NCBI GenBank assembly: GCA_012103395.1
Contig: WLWV01000009.1
Coordinates: 1-33,686, forward strand
Reading direction: 5' to 3'
Length of the DNA stretch: 33,686 nucleotides
Source: Gammaproteobacteria bacterium
GTDB taxonomy: Bacteria; Pseudomonadota; Gammaproteobacteria; Arenicellales; Poriferihabitantaceae
Shown here: one piece after another, positions 21,101 to 25,500 of the stretch
Layout of the letters: each line of letters opens with the position of its first letter
How positions within the stretch are numbered: position 1 is the stretch's first letter
Notes under the pieces: model-generated
The model's input: the letters and a program-made list of their open reading frames with translations, nothing else
The model's database searches: none
What the model was told of the DNA's origin: nothing
Made by a program: the position numbers and the translations under genes

Positions 21101-22586
21101 TTTTCGTGATGATCATCAGGGGGGGCCATATCAGTCGACGCGGTTGCAAACCTCCAAGCTGACGTCACTGTTTTCTGATTTCCCACCGCCGGAATCAATG
21201 CCGGTATTTCCTGGAGTGACGGCTCTAAATCAATATCTTAACGACTATGCAGACCACTTTGGTTTAAGGCCACACATCAAGCTTGAGACTGTGTTGGAAA
21301 GTTTGACAAAAGAAGGGGAGAAATGGTTGCTGGTTTTGCGCAAAAGTGATGGCAGCAGACAAACCCAACTGTTTGATGCGGTCAGTATTTGTACGGGTGG
21401 TTTTTGGCAGCCCAAAACCCTGTCCTGTCCAGGGATGGAGTCGTTTCAGGGGGAGTATTTACACTCCAGTAATTATCACTCTCCAGAGATGTTCCGTGGT
21501 AAACGGGTGCTGGTCGTCGGTAATGGTGTTAGTGGTATGGATGTTGCCGTGGATGCCACTAAAGAAGCGGATCAGGTCATGATTAGCATGCGTTCAAAGA
21601 AAATGATCATTCCTCGTATGTTTGGTTTCACCACAAACGATGGCTCAATAACGTCTGTTAAGAGATCAATTATTGATAAACAAAAAGTTCCCGATATCTT
21701 ACAAGAATGGCGGGCTTCCATTCCCCAGTATATGGAAGCTATGGAAAAAGGCGACCTGCTACCGAGTTTTCCGGTTAAGGAGAGTGTGTTATTGGTGAGT
21801 TGTGATTTTCCTCAGGCTGTTAGCGATGGCAAGATTCAGTTAAAACCAGAGCTACGTAATCTATCAGGTAATCAGTGTGAGTTTACAGATGGTAGCCTCG
21901 CGCACATCGACATCATTGTCGACTGCACTGGCTATAACGAGATGAGCTTGCCATTTTTACCTAACTCAATTCAGTGCGATGAGTTGTACAAACATCAGTT
22001 TCACCCAGACCATCCTACACTGTGTTTTATAGGACGCAAACATGCTTCTTTGAGCGTAATTCCAACCCTTGAGCTAGAAGCTCGTTGGTTTTCGAAAGTT
22101 TTATCTGGTACCTGTTCCCTACCTGACGGGGCCACAATGCGAAAATCGATTCACAGCGATTATGTCAAGGAGAATCGGCGTGGAGGGTTGTTTCCCTCTA
22201 TTGATTCTTCGCAACAAAACATGTGGCTGGCGGAGCAAGTAGGTGCTTTTCCTAACCCTGTGACAAATTGGAAACTCTATTGGAAGTTGATCAATCTGCC
22301 AGCTATTCCCGCAACTTATCGTTTGGTTGGTTCAAATAGTTGGTCCGGTGCCGAAGCGTTCCTCGAAATGATCAAACAAAAACTGTATATCAACCAAAAT
22401 GATCCTCGGATAGAAGCAGTGAAGCATCAGCTACTAGCCCGATTAGGTGAGCGGAACTTGGAGACGATGGTGCATCTGAATCAAATTTCAAAGCATGAAC
22501 AGAATCAGGCTCTTGCCTTGATGAGTTCTGGAAAAAAGCAGGCGGGAGCCACCTCTAAAACAGTGATGAAGGGAGCGATGGTATGA
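3168..22586 (+). CDS. Trans-AT polyketide synthase, protein A (four modules, KS-monooxygenase C-terminus)
   Basis: This giant modular PKS has about 6,472 residues from ATG 3168 (6,490 if ATG 3114 is used). It would act as a cytoplasmic assembly line on ACP-bound chains, with malonyl supplied by a separate AT. Domains in order: KS, AT-like remnant, DH-like, ACP; KS, DH, KR, MT, ACP, ACP, DH-like; KS, DH, KR, ACP; KS, flavin monooxygenase. All four KS domains keep Cys, HGTGT-His and NxGH-His. No functional AT, loading domain, ER or TE is seen, so the chain probably arrives from another protein and leaves to protein B. The last module has no ACP of its own; the ACP is the first domain of protein B, whose ATG overlaps this stop codon as ATGA. 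The final ~60 residues are polar and may form a docking tail. Residue numbers in the module entries count from ATG 3168. Confidence 0.97.
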   Translation: MFRKHKADEDEVAIVGISCRFPGAKSYEGFWLNLEKGKNDVREIPESRWSSEFYSTDFHEPNRSISKWCGLLDDIERFDSAFFGISARESKSMDPQQRLLLQETVRCIEDSGIPLADLKKKKTGVYVGVMTLDYLIESNKSDVVTDSYSCLGNYESILANRLSHFFDFKGPSFSIDAACASSLVALHQAKLSLLSGESDYAIAGGVSLNLNPWKYISFSKSRMLSPDGQCKTFDQDANGYVPGEGVGVVLLQRLEDALKQNSHIYGVVKGSAVQHVGKSLSITSPDIKSQQALIEQVLQESNLNPEKVSYIEAHGTGTSLGDPIEVAALTHAFNKHTSKKNYCYLGSVKSNVGHLEAAAGVAGIIKVLMMMKYRKIAPTLNVKRPNPLLFLDDSAFKLALEAGEWQPEPGEQSLRAGISSFGFGGTMSHVILESSKPHYAQLNTKSTSHPFLLSAKTESALNALIVKWRSVIQKDDFKNLSLRDCCGTLATGREHYLYRWGCQVTSMANLQQQLQNAQPVLTAVKPTGALLIGDTTWGSFGQVKPFFRHASLVREQWVALRDDLNASIWFQSEPFDLNAKWNEENRDTYTFLSNYVYLASLLKSGFSPGLIAGQGSGIWLSLSLSGMLPVTEVLAILAGKLSPEDVHLSIPKIPFYDAVMCQTVRPFHLDGTYVSELVNNVDIGGQDWGKCLNESASLQNSQHTFKSYLNEWFLIVKNRGVDAETLFDHSLLSSKEKILSIVVIQSSLLKLYQKWSLSPVDPVEDKFLSELILLIAHFDLDKGAIVDLIIGNEFDSSVIDEYFSGETSGDFTEEKMLLKGKNQLPESLIKFSEWLDKAKRVEESGLIDSDMTVIEWGDYKQTNAHSKEAKLSPPTSLPETFLTLWKHGFDLKWKECFPDKMFSKLPLPVYEFGGERHWLNHKNKESQPVISTVVNKLIHDADKPHHYFRVLSPLGDSVIGDTVVEGQCITPSPLRLALALQAGKAESGMEVNSLKNVYFPNPGIIKDEVRMSIDIGDQCQFQLTKSELSGNVDTEEVLAKGLFEQADLSRPDDFNPDLYPVEKTESEAELYELFDQWGYQYGPGMCLIDRIDQTSDHFIIHIKAKPTDEAGSAGLDPFILDCMFQGVFYMGHIQGDLLKNRFLYVPISIKQLTLLTELASDCYAVINIADFHITDDGDIRLSFTAYDQQGSAVLLVDTIYFRRVKRDFLSISPKIPDAIPAMPDNDRYDTAERLTRTTQYLQKAVAESLGEPMDAIDIGAPLQEIGVDSLVNQEIVEKLAKVFPDLSSTVLFEYTTVKQLTGYFIKTYADRLGEILDLPLLTIDEPPLQGVGSTSAPSGEVSVEAARSATPMASSLDSKAIEEQLTDTVNKAANIDAEASEPVAIIGCSGRFPQAADLTEFWRNLKQGKNSITEVPEQRWDYEDYYDSSKRKGKSYTKWGGFLDGYDEFDPLFFNITPNQAQMMDPQQRVFLQTAWSSIEDAGYTRANLPRNTGVFVGVTTNTYALWAAQQSSVDSPQCPDTDLYDVANRVSYFCDFQGPSMSVDTACSSSLSCVHLAVQSLQRKECEMAVAGGVSLTLHPNRVVQFCQKNMLSSENYCHPFGEGKGGFVDSEGAGAIILKPLSAAIADGDSIYGVIRGTAINSGGRTGGYTVPSPKAQAKLVSKAIERAGVSARSISYLETHGTGTTLGDPIEVEGLTQAFRQHTDNTQFCAVGSVKSNIGHLISAAGISGLIKVLLQLKHRTLVPSLNASPTNSKIPFSKTPFYVQQHLSEWKSEYPRRAGVSSFGVGGSNAHVIVEEYAVDEPALFENEPCLIVISAKNKERLQSYVQKFLDFLPENLATLSLRNIAYTLQLGRESMEERLAFVVNNVQELLDALRKVQAGHDLGQDICFQTDSHSGNKKQTLSFEGEAGEAYIKVLLEQKQLVQLAALWVQGAEIDWQSLYKESNAAGNELRPRRISLPQYPFLKQRYWLPEEQKLTADVAEYNISSSTIHPLLDKVDIQQSFRQKSGLTFCKTLRPSDWILQDHQVNEQALLPGVACLEMARAAAEHIQNRSFNVKNMVWQAALSVEQSPVEVQLILSEQGVEGAISFEISSCLGVNSSGKKCAYGLLIPSPENNAQPEVISLNEIQARCADTMLPQTLYADFNDSGIRYGDTFQCINHVQKNDREALAFLKLPAALNASFNDYHNHPALMDAALQTALLLREDTKRMAMPFMVEEVLHYQAISAEVTVYVKKIGDLRFDVFLLTPAGAVCVQFKNVVFQPASPDPLDDFFYTPAWVAKDTPPTSMTSTAVTPQTVLAFLPPPEISHAAQRVVNELQQRNPSVRIVSLRESDFNAQAFPDTQAIYFLPGLVDHQPGAGDVQKLAMAQDFTSHALHRIVKALARSGQAESPLTFTVLTSPIYPVEASSVLFPSVAGLAGLTKTLIREYPHWRVNRVALNPMEILEGHVDVTEVLAEPRHTGAEEVAWHGGQRYIREMKPVQFKPSAQAPLRERGVYLIAGGLGGVGQQLSEYLAKNFRARLVLLGRKPLDSARSAQVKQIEEHGGEVLYLPTDLNSARETQRAIEQCLSRFGEIHGVFNSAIVLQDKALENMSEEDFRIAYDTKVLGSINLTQALDGQNLDFLIFFSSILSIVGNPGQGNYVAGGTFQDALSHYLNQRQSYPVQVVNWGYWGTVGIVATEDYQRRMNQQGMSSIAPEEGMEAILRILNHREAQVVAIKANSQLQEKMYVQTASPAPIYISENSTSMPTLLTTLGDKLDSAVALQSELFRFQEGYQALQQFAHQQLLASFVEMQILALSDAEALPSRFERFYTAAKRMLARSSLNLSHPSPWSKQEAISQQAFLAEKYPEIRAHLELLTHCLAHYTELFQETVLPTEVMFPGSSMAKVEGIYKNNPVSDYFNTLASHSVLNFIQEKAKTIPTGKKIRILEIGAGTGGTSAKVLETIQPYGEQLEYVYTDVSNFFLVHGKKQFAQSYPFVSFQLLDIVKDIGNQSAQPSSFDLILATNVLHATPNIKTTLSNVALLLKPDGWVVLNEMTNTQDMLTLTFGLLDGWWLYEDEEYRIQDSPLLTPTTWGQLFLEAGLPYCKVLGPAAQTNLNLSQSVIVAEKSSEPKSESNITQPSQRIQSESIGYEIHNVVASSVAPVSAPPVSVANSEVLEQQLLDSVLASVETASGIAAQEIDEDKPFSEYGIDSITGIELINALNQTLDISLSKTALFDYTTVSALSDYILEQYGDELDIAAPEGLAPSKATLESTASAAINNVPVSASPVSVVNSEALEQQLLDSVLASVETASGIAAQEIDEDKPFSEYGIDSITGIELINALNQTLDISLSKTALFDYTTVSALSDYILEQYGDELDIAAPEGLAPSKATLESTASILPQTSLGVVSSSLPPSSRIGGHCLHYGTNPLGNWQKNESVTLDYPITVESNNCIRDHVIYGQYIMPSDAYLEMLYIGAHRLLGYDSGLEVESFNLQFPMITFPGIALDCQLKLTPGKGNKASRFAIQSRKAGDVGAYQVSVDGRFRAIDGTTPVNNDFRQFWQPCEKVVQPYEIYTPDAILKVGPSYETIQAIHIQGQTAVSQLKRTPTGEPLRQQFVLEPSIVDGLFATGLYFASYLSGNPKDFFIPVLFDRIRVFRELHDDVYYGVVKTISVKAEHITFDLALVDEQGNEVLSFEGFHLQKILAEDLKKNAQAPTDQPIQTSAARTNKSPTKTGTPALSAQAVQPNSAVNSTDSGMAVAIIGMAGRFPEANSVDAFWENLASGRNSVTEVPADRWSIDEHYDVDESKRDKTYSKWGGFLSDVDCFDSLFFQISGKESELTDPQQRVFLEDCWHTLEDAGYSDVALSGLKLGVFAGATKGDYQLKMHHEDGAAIEGFSFPGNEPSVMAARISYFLNLKGPSIAINTACSSSLVAMNLACQSLLTGESDMALAGGIHICTTPRFYKLTSKSGMLSPTGECRAFDNDANGFVPGEASAAILLKPLDKALKDGDHVYGVVRGIGVNQDGKTNGMTAPSSVSQAELEVSVYERYGINPASINYIETHGTGTKLGDPIEIEALSNAFRKFTSAKQFCPIGSVKSNIGHTAYAAGVSGVIKVLQSMKHRKIAPSLHCHTPNEYINFADSPFYVNTQLADWEVPEGHVRRATVSSFGISGTNCHLVIDEPPGAATPEVIVTRPVYLIPISAKTKQAFKQKCIDLLQWFDGEGRGASVANIAYTLQAGRSHFAYRKAFLLNSAEELPTCLQTMAELEVQSKTPSREVKKEGKQLLKQVQLDGNQLSEQDYRARLQQFVTLYEQGFTPDWEALNPETDQLQRLSMPGYPFERERFWIPDTALQTETRGTELSTMETTGSFRHPLLDNLQLDLSLAQGLCYEKQFKPDDWLLQHHEIDGKATLPGVAYLEMARAALANVTDQTYQLSRVVWASPLVVDQPKTINIMLLKEQQQYRFVIRDAEGENYCNGEFVPSDPQAPPALEDKMTALQSALLPQVTGAQLYLQLQNLGVNHGAGLQCMQQIWFGQNSALAKLTISPEWKQKSQPYALSPVLLDGCLQLGAAFILQRNASQGITSTAFMPYSLEALEYFSSIPEECYVLLEERDEMRFNLTLMNREGQVCLRFCDVFYRYQKQTETLDDFFYLPRWQTKAMSIQSPPSQTARSVLFVSNDQPISISLTQSLRSAHQSDSLAEVRLGTQTQALGEQYWQIDCSSPSAIEDCLQTGEYSCPDRIYFMGSVQEAVQTPLSAEQLERSQQQSVLSLFRLIKALIKLQWIYNGIELCILTEGAQAVDAQETINPLGSGVFGLARTAIKEYPQLKINCVDFHRADAMPQLVNQIQSEPFEHKGQEVAFRQGVRSVLTLESISIPPAPQTIFRHQGVYMILGGAGGLGFTFSCYLAEKVQARLIWIGRSPLNPTLQEKIKTVEAKGGQVIYEQADVNDMTAIRQAVIRGKQHFGCIHGVIHSALGLHDKSLANMEESVFLKALAPKVQGSVNLQQAVSQEALDFLLFFSSGESFTCYAGQSNYAAACTFKDAFARYLERELPYPVKILNWGYWGTVGVVSSEDYRQQLAARGVYSIDPAEGMEAIERVMASSFSQVVPMKVSRAHLEELGVELYGEASPERGSELTGHLELIESPPHSPVASTTPLSVPIDAGIAIEQKVQDFIKTVFAETLKINEDSIDPEATFDVYGMDSLIITSVLRAFESHLGKLPVVTLYQHNTTSSLAEYLISEHREALETLPSIAAMQEEASAVTPLSSSTPIAEQSSFSASQSDSLQTPVAASGADFVTAPLTHRQPETLFGRESLSSMAPPADSDIAIIGIDGRYPMSVNTTEFWQNLKAGENCISEIPGDRWDWTRYHSSNKHQVGRIYSKYGGFIDDVDKFDALFFSIPPNEARLMDPQERLFIESAWTVLEDAGYTREALSNNAQQVGVFVGVMHADYEALAGELWSPDNPEAGHSSSWSLANRLSYLLDLDGPSLAVNTACSSSLTAIHLAYESFLRGECDVAIAGGVNLILHPKHYLRLSAATMITPGNQCKSFGADADGFVDGEGVGTVLLKPLASAVRDGDHIYGVIKASAMNSGGKTSGYTVPNPNAQAKVITKALRQGNIDPATINYVEAHGTGTSLGDPIEVTALTQAYQELGVHQRQYCALGSVKSNVGHLESAAGMAGLTKVLLQMKHKMLVPSLHASRLNPHIAFTESPFYVQQGLSEWHPVSLNGRTYPRRAGLSSFGAGGTNHHLIIEEYQDPEAARATTQSSNPFETVGQIFPLSAKEPEQLRAYARRQVRFLSEQTLNMRDVAYTLQQGREAMPERLAIVFSNQDDLLMKLEQWLQASQHSIAIDSVFYGRAQSDAATMSASKQGVSGVEQQRAMAQAWVSGSKIDWSQLPVGEVPLRRLALPTYPFEKQSHWLKGRPATAVIASPDSNAAPKHTVISSGTNAKSVAVIGGGPAGLAAAKCLLDDGHLPVLFEKTDRVGGIWCFRDDHQGGPYQSTRLQTSKLTSLFSDFPPPESMPVFPGVTALNQYLNDYADHFGLRPHIKLETVLESLTKEGEKWLLVLRKSDGSRQTQLFDAVSICTGGFWQPKTLSCPGMESFQGEYLHSSNYHSPEMFRGKRVLVVGNGVSGMDVAVDATKEADQVMISMRSKKMIIPRMFGFTTNDGSITSVKRSIIDKQKVPDILQEWRASIPQYMEAMEKGDLLPSFPVKESVLLVSCDFPQAVSDGKIQLKPELRNLSGNQCEFTDGSLAHIDIIVDCTGYNEMSLPFLPNSIQCDELYKHQFHPDHPTLCFIGRKHASLSVIPTLELEARWFSKVLSGTCSLPDGATMRKSIHSDYVKENRRGGLFPSIDSSQQNMWLAEQVGAFPNPVTNWKLYWKLINLPAIPATYRLVGSNSWSGAEAFLEMIKQKLYINQNDPRIEAVKHQLLARLGERNLETMVHLNQISKHEQNQALALMSSGKKQAGATSKTVMKGAMV
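3195..7110 (+). other. Module 1: KS - AT-like remnant - DH-like (His to Thr) - ACP
   Basis: The KS (about 3198-4470) has nucleophile Cys179 in the unusual context DAACASSL, His314 (EAHGTGT) and His354 (NVGH), so it should condense. About 500 residues then separate it from the next domain, against roughly 175 in module 2. In this stretch FLSNYVYLASLLKSGF, then AGQGSGIWLSLSLSG and EVLAIL, follow the AT fold around GHSxGE, but GQGSG (613-617) puts Gly where the catalytic Ser should be. A double-hotdog DH-like domain (about 5990-6785) follows: HxxxGxxxxP reads TVVEGQCITP (Thr962 in place of His), while LDPFILDCMFQ keeps the Asp (1121). The ACP Ser is 1269 (GVDSL). A DH without His should not dehydrate normally; a branching (B)-type or structural role is possible. 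The module has no KR. Confidence 0.8.
7308..14250 (+). other. Module 2: KS - DH - KR - MT - ACP - ACP - second DH-like domain
   Basis: The KS (about 7308-8575) has Cys1548 (DTACSSSL) and His1683. The DH (about 9147-9960) has His2029 and Asp2197, but the Gly of HxxxGxxxxP is Glu (HQVNEQALLP). The KR core (about 10656-11330) has GGLGGVG for NADPH, FFSS, catalytic Tyr2645 (GNY) and an LQD motif consistent with B-type stereochemistry. The C-methyltransferase (about 11440-12490) carries the SAM motif LEIGAGTGGTS and the lid string FPGSSMAKVEGIY. Two ACPs follow (Ser3198 and Ser3319, both GIDSI), nearly identical to each other. After them comes another double-hotdog domain (about 13400-14240) with HVIYGQYIMP (His3441) and VDGLF (Asp3609), the Gln four residues later being Ala. 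Predicted output: an alpha-methylated, reduced and probably dehydrated unit, possibly modified further by the last domain (pyran-synthase, isomerase or second DH). Confidence 0.85.
12609..13316 (+). repeat. Tandem 345-bp duplication encoding two ACPs
   Basis: Copy 1 (12609-12953) and copy 2 (12972-13316) repeat with a 363-base (121-codon) period. By eye they differ at about 11 of 345 positions. Most changes are silent, and the two ACP cores and downstream linkers are identical in protein; only three residues differ, in the leading linker. Each copy carries a GIDSI phosphopantetheine site. The near identity points to a recent duplication or ongoing gene conversion. Confidence 0.95.
14391..18880 (+). 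other. Module 3: KS - DH - KR - ACP
   Basis: The KS (about 14391-15665) has nucleophile Cys3913 (NTACSSSL), ETHGTGT and NIGHT. The DH (about 16230-17060) has a canonical HEIDGKATLP (His4390) and LLDGCLQ (Asp4550), so it should be active. The KR core (about 17785-18470) has GGAGGLG, a KVQG lysine, FFSS, SNY and an LHD motif suggesting a B-type reductase. The ACP Ser is 5191 (GMDSL). This is the most conventional module here and should extend by two carbons and leave an alpha,beta double bond. No methyltransferase or enoylreductase is present. Confidence 0.92.
19105..22400 (+). other. Module 4 (first part): KS - flavin-dependent monooxygenase
   Basis: The KS (about 19105-20395) is complete: Cys5483 (NTACSSSL), EAHGTGT and NVGH. 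After a normal post-KS linker, a class B flavoprotein monooxygenase fills about 20985-22400. Its FAD site is GGGPAG from residue 5945, followed by EKTDRVGGIW; its NADPH site is GNGVSGMD; and the family fingerprint FxGxxxHxxxY is present as FQGEYLHSSNY (6093-6103). There is no KR or DH, so the likely substrate is the beta-ketoacyl thioester on the partner ACP. Embedded oxygenases of this layout, such as OocK of the oocydin pathway, perform Baeyer-Villiger-type oxygen insertion into the chain. Hydroxylation is the main alternative. The partner ACP is the N-terminal domain of protein B. Confidence 0.88.
22569..22575 (+). promoter_or_regulatory. Ribosome binding site for PKS protein B, inside the end of protein A
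   Basis: AAGGGAG lies 7 bases before the ATG at 22583, within the last codons of protein A. With the ATGA stop/start overlap (22583-22586) it implies translational coupling, which would help keep the two halves of module 4 in equal amounts. Confidence 0.85.
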
Positions 22587-25500
22587 GCAACACAGAACAA
22601 GTATTGACTCACTTAGAACAAGCTTTGATAGCGGCTGTTAGCAAAGTACTCGGAATCGATCAGCATCGTGTGCATGCCAATGAGAGCCTAAGCCACTATG
22701 GCTTTGATTCCATCACACTAACCCAATTGGCTAATCAGCTAAATGAACGGTTTGATTTCATCCGTCTGGATGCTTCGACCTTTTTAGAGCACACCTCGAT
22801 AGCAGCACTGCATAAGCACTTATGTAACCGCTATGCTGACGAGTTAGCGGGTTTGTTTGAAGTGGCAGCAGAAGCGCCCACAGACGTAACCGTGCCGGCA
22901 AAAATAATACTGGATGAGACACCTAAGGTGCAAAGCACCGCGAGTAGTTTTGACGGAGAAGCGGTATCTGGATCTTCACTCCTAGATGATTTCGAGTTTT
23001 CTGAACTTACAGAGCATTCGGAGTCGCCGCCGATACAGACACATGATGTTGCTATGACATCAAAACAAAGCGAACCGGTTGAGGGAGCTGATGATATCGC
23101 CATTATTGGGGTTGCAGGCCAATTCCCGGGCGCTGACAACATCATTGAGCTATGGGAAAATCTTTACCGCGAGAAAAATGCACTCACTAAGATTCCTAAC
23201 GACCGTTGGGACTGGGAGGCTATCTACGGAGACCCTGAGTCTGAAGACAATTTAACAGACTGCTGTTATGGCGGGTTTATTAAGGACTTGGAACGTTTCG
23301 ATCCTCTGTTTTTCGGGATATCTCCCCTAGAAGCATCCCAAATGGATCCCCAACAAAAGCTAGTTTTACAGTCAACTTGGGAAACCTTAGAAAATGCTGG
23401 ATATTCGATTGATCAGCTTCGCGGTGAAGATGTTGGGGTATTTCTCGGTGTTCAGCGTAATGAGAATCTGTTTAATTTGATGAAAGCAGGTGAGGATTTC
23501 GGCCCCTATACCAATATTGGCAACACTCACTCAATGCTGGCAAATAGGGTGTCGTATTTTTTCGATTGGAAAGGGAATAGCTTATCCGTTGATACCGCTT
23601 GTTCAGCATCTTCTAGCGCCTTACATTTAGCTTATCACGCTCTACGTCGCGGTGAAATTCGATATGCGTTAGTCGGTGGAGTCACTGTTGTACAAGACTC
23701 TTTTTCACATATTGCTAACCGTAAGATGGGCTTGTTGACGAATAAGCCTCGGGTGCGTTCTTTTGATAAGGACTCGGACGGTTATCTGATTGGTGAAGGC
23801 GTGGCCACCGTGATGTTAAAACCGGCCAATCAGGCTGAGAAAGATGGTGATTACATCTATGGCGTTATCAAAAGCTGTTCAGTTAACCAAGGGGGAAAGA
23901 CGCTATTTTTAACCGCTCCTGATCCGGCTGCCCATGTGAAAGTTATTCGCTCAGCGTTGAAGGATGCAGGGCTCAAACCAGACGATATTGATTATATCGA
24001 GGGGCAGGGCACTGGTACGACCTTGTCAGATAAGGCGGAGCTTAAAGCCTATGCTGAAGTATTCGCCTCTAACAGTGAAAAGAACCTGAAATTGGGGGTT
24101 GGTAGTATCAAAGGAAATATCGGTCATGTGGAATCAGCTTCTGGTATTACGGCATTAATCAAAGTTTGTCTGTCGATGAAAAATGGACTTATCCCACCGG
24201 TGCTTAATTTTAGCGAACTAAATTGGGATCAAGCAGCAGAAGCTCCTCCTTTCGAAGTGGTCGGTCAGCAACGTTTATGGCTTCGTAAAATGGGCGAAGA
24301 ACATATCCACATCCCACGGCGTGCAGGTGTACACAATTTTGGCTACGGTGGTTTGAGTGCTCACTTTGTTGTTGAAGAACACGATAATACTTGTGAAGCC
24401 TCAATGGCAGGTAACGTGGCTAACACTCTGTCAAATGACGAATTACTACTTTTCTCTTCAAAAAGTCAGAAACAGTTAGATGACTACTTGGCGAAACTAT
24501 TGCGCTATCTGGTGAATGATGAATATCAATATTTTGGCATTCAACAACTTCGTTTAGCTGATGTCGCTCACACGTTGCAAGTGGGCCGTGAAGACATGCC
24601 TTGTCGCGTGGCCATGATTGTGGCCTCTGTAGAAGAACTCGTTGCCTGTTTAAAGCAATATCTTGCTGGAGTTACATCGGTTACTGGGCTGTTGAGAGGT
24701 TCCGTTGATACTAATACGGATCATCGCTTTAGCCGTGAACAAATCTCTCCAATGCTCTACCAAAATCAGTCATGGCGCGATATTGCAGAGCGCTGGATAA
24801 AGGGCGCTTCACGTTCACAGTGGCTTACGCAGATTTGGTCTGGTGAATTGCCATCAAGAGGGAGTCGAATTCCGTTACCTGGATACTGTTTTGATTTTAT
24901 GACTTCTAGTGTTGAAAGGGAGGTTAAGTCTTTCCCGCTAGCAGAACCACAAGCCAATCCTGTTGCTTGGTTACAATACTCAACCGCTTTTCAACGTCTG
25001 GAAGTATTGGCCCGCGAAGGGCTATTTAGCGGTTTCCAGTCTTGGGGAGCGTGCCAAACGCTAGATGAAATACTTGACCCCAAGCAGCTAGAAAATGCAT
25101 TGGGCATTGCACAACAGCATCGACGTTTGTTCAAAGTCTTGCTGAATATCCTGGTCAGGGCCAATGTCTTAGAAGCAGTTGGTAATAACTATCGTGTAGT
25201 ACGGGTGGTCAGCGCCAGTACAGAACAATTGGAAGAACAAGTTCATCAACTGATACGCGATTTTCCTGAGTTGGAAACACAGGTGAGTTTGACATGGGAT
25301 TGTTTGCAGAATCTGCGTGCGGTGTTGCGAGATGAAATGCCTGCTACACAGATCTTATTCCCGGACGCTTCTATGCAACGAGTTGAGGGCTTCTATAAAG
25401 GGAATCCGATTATCGATTATTTTAATAAGCAGGTCAGTTGGCATGTATTGACAGCTGTTCATGAGATGAGCCAGAAGCTGCCCGCCAATGCCAGGGAGAA

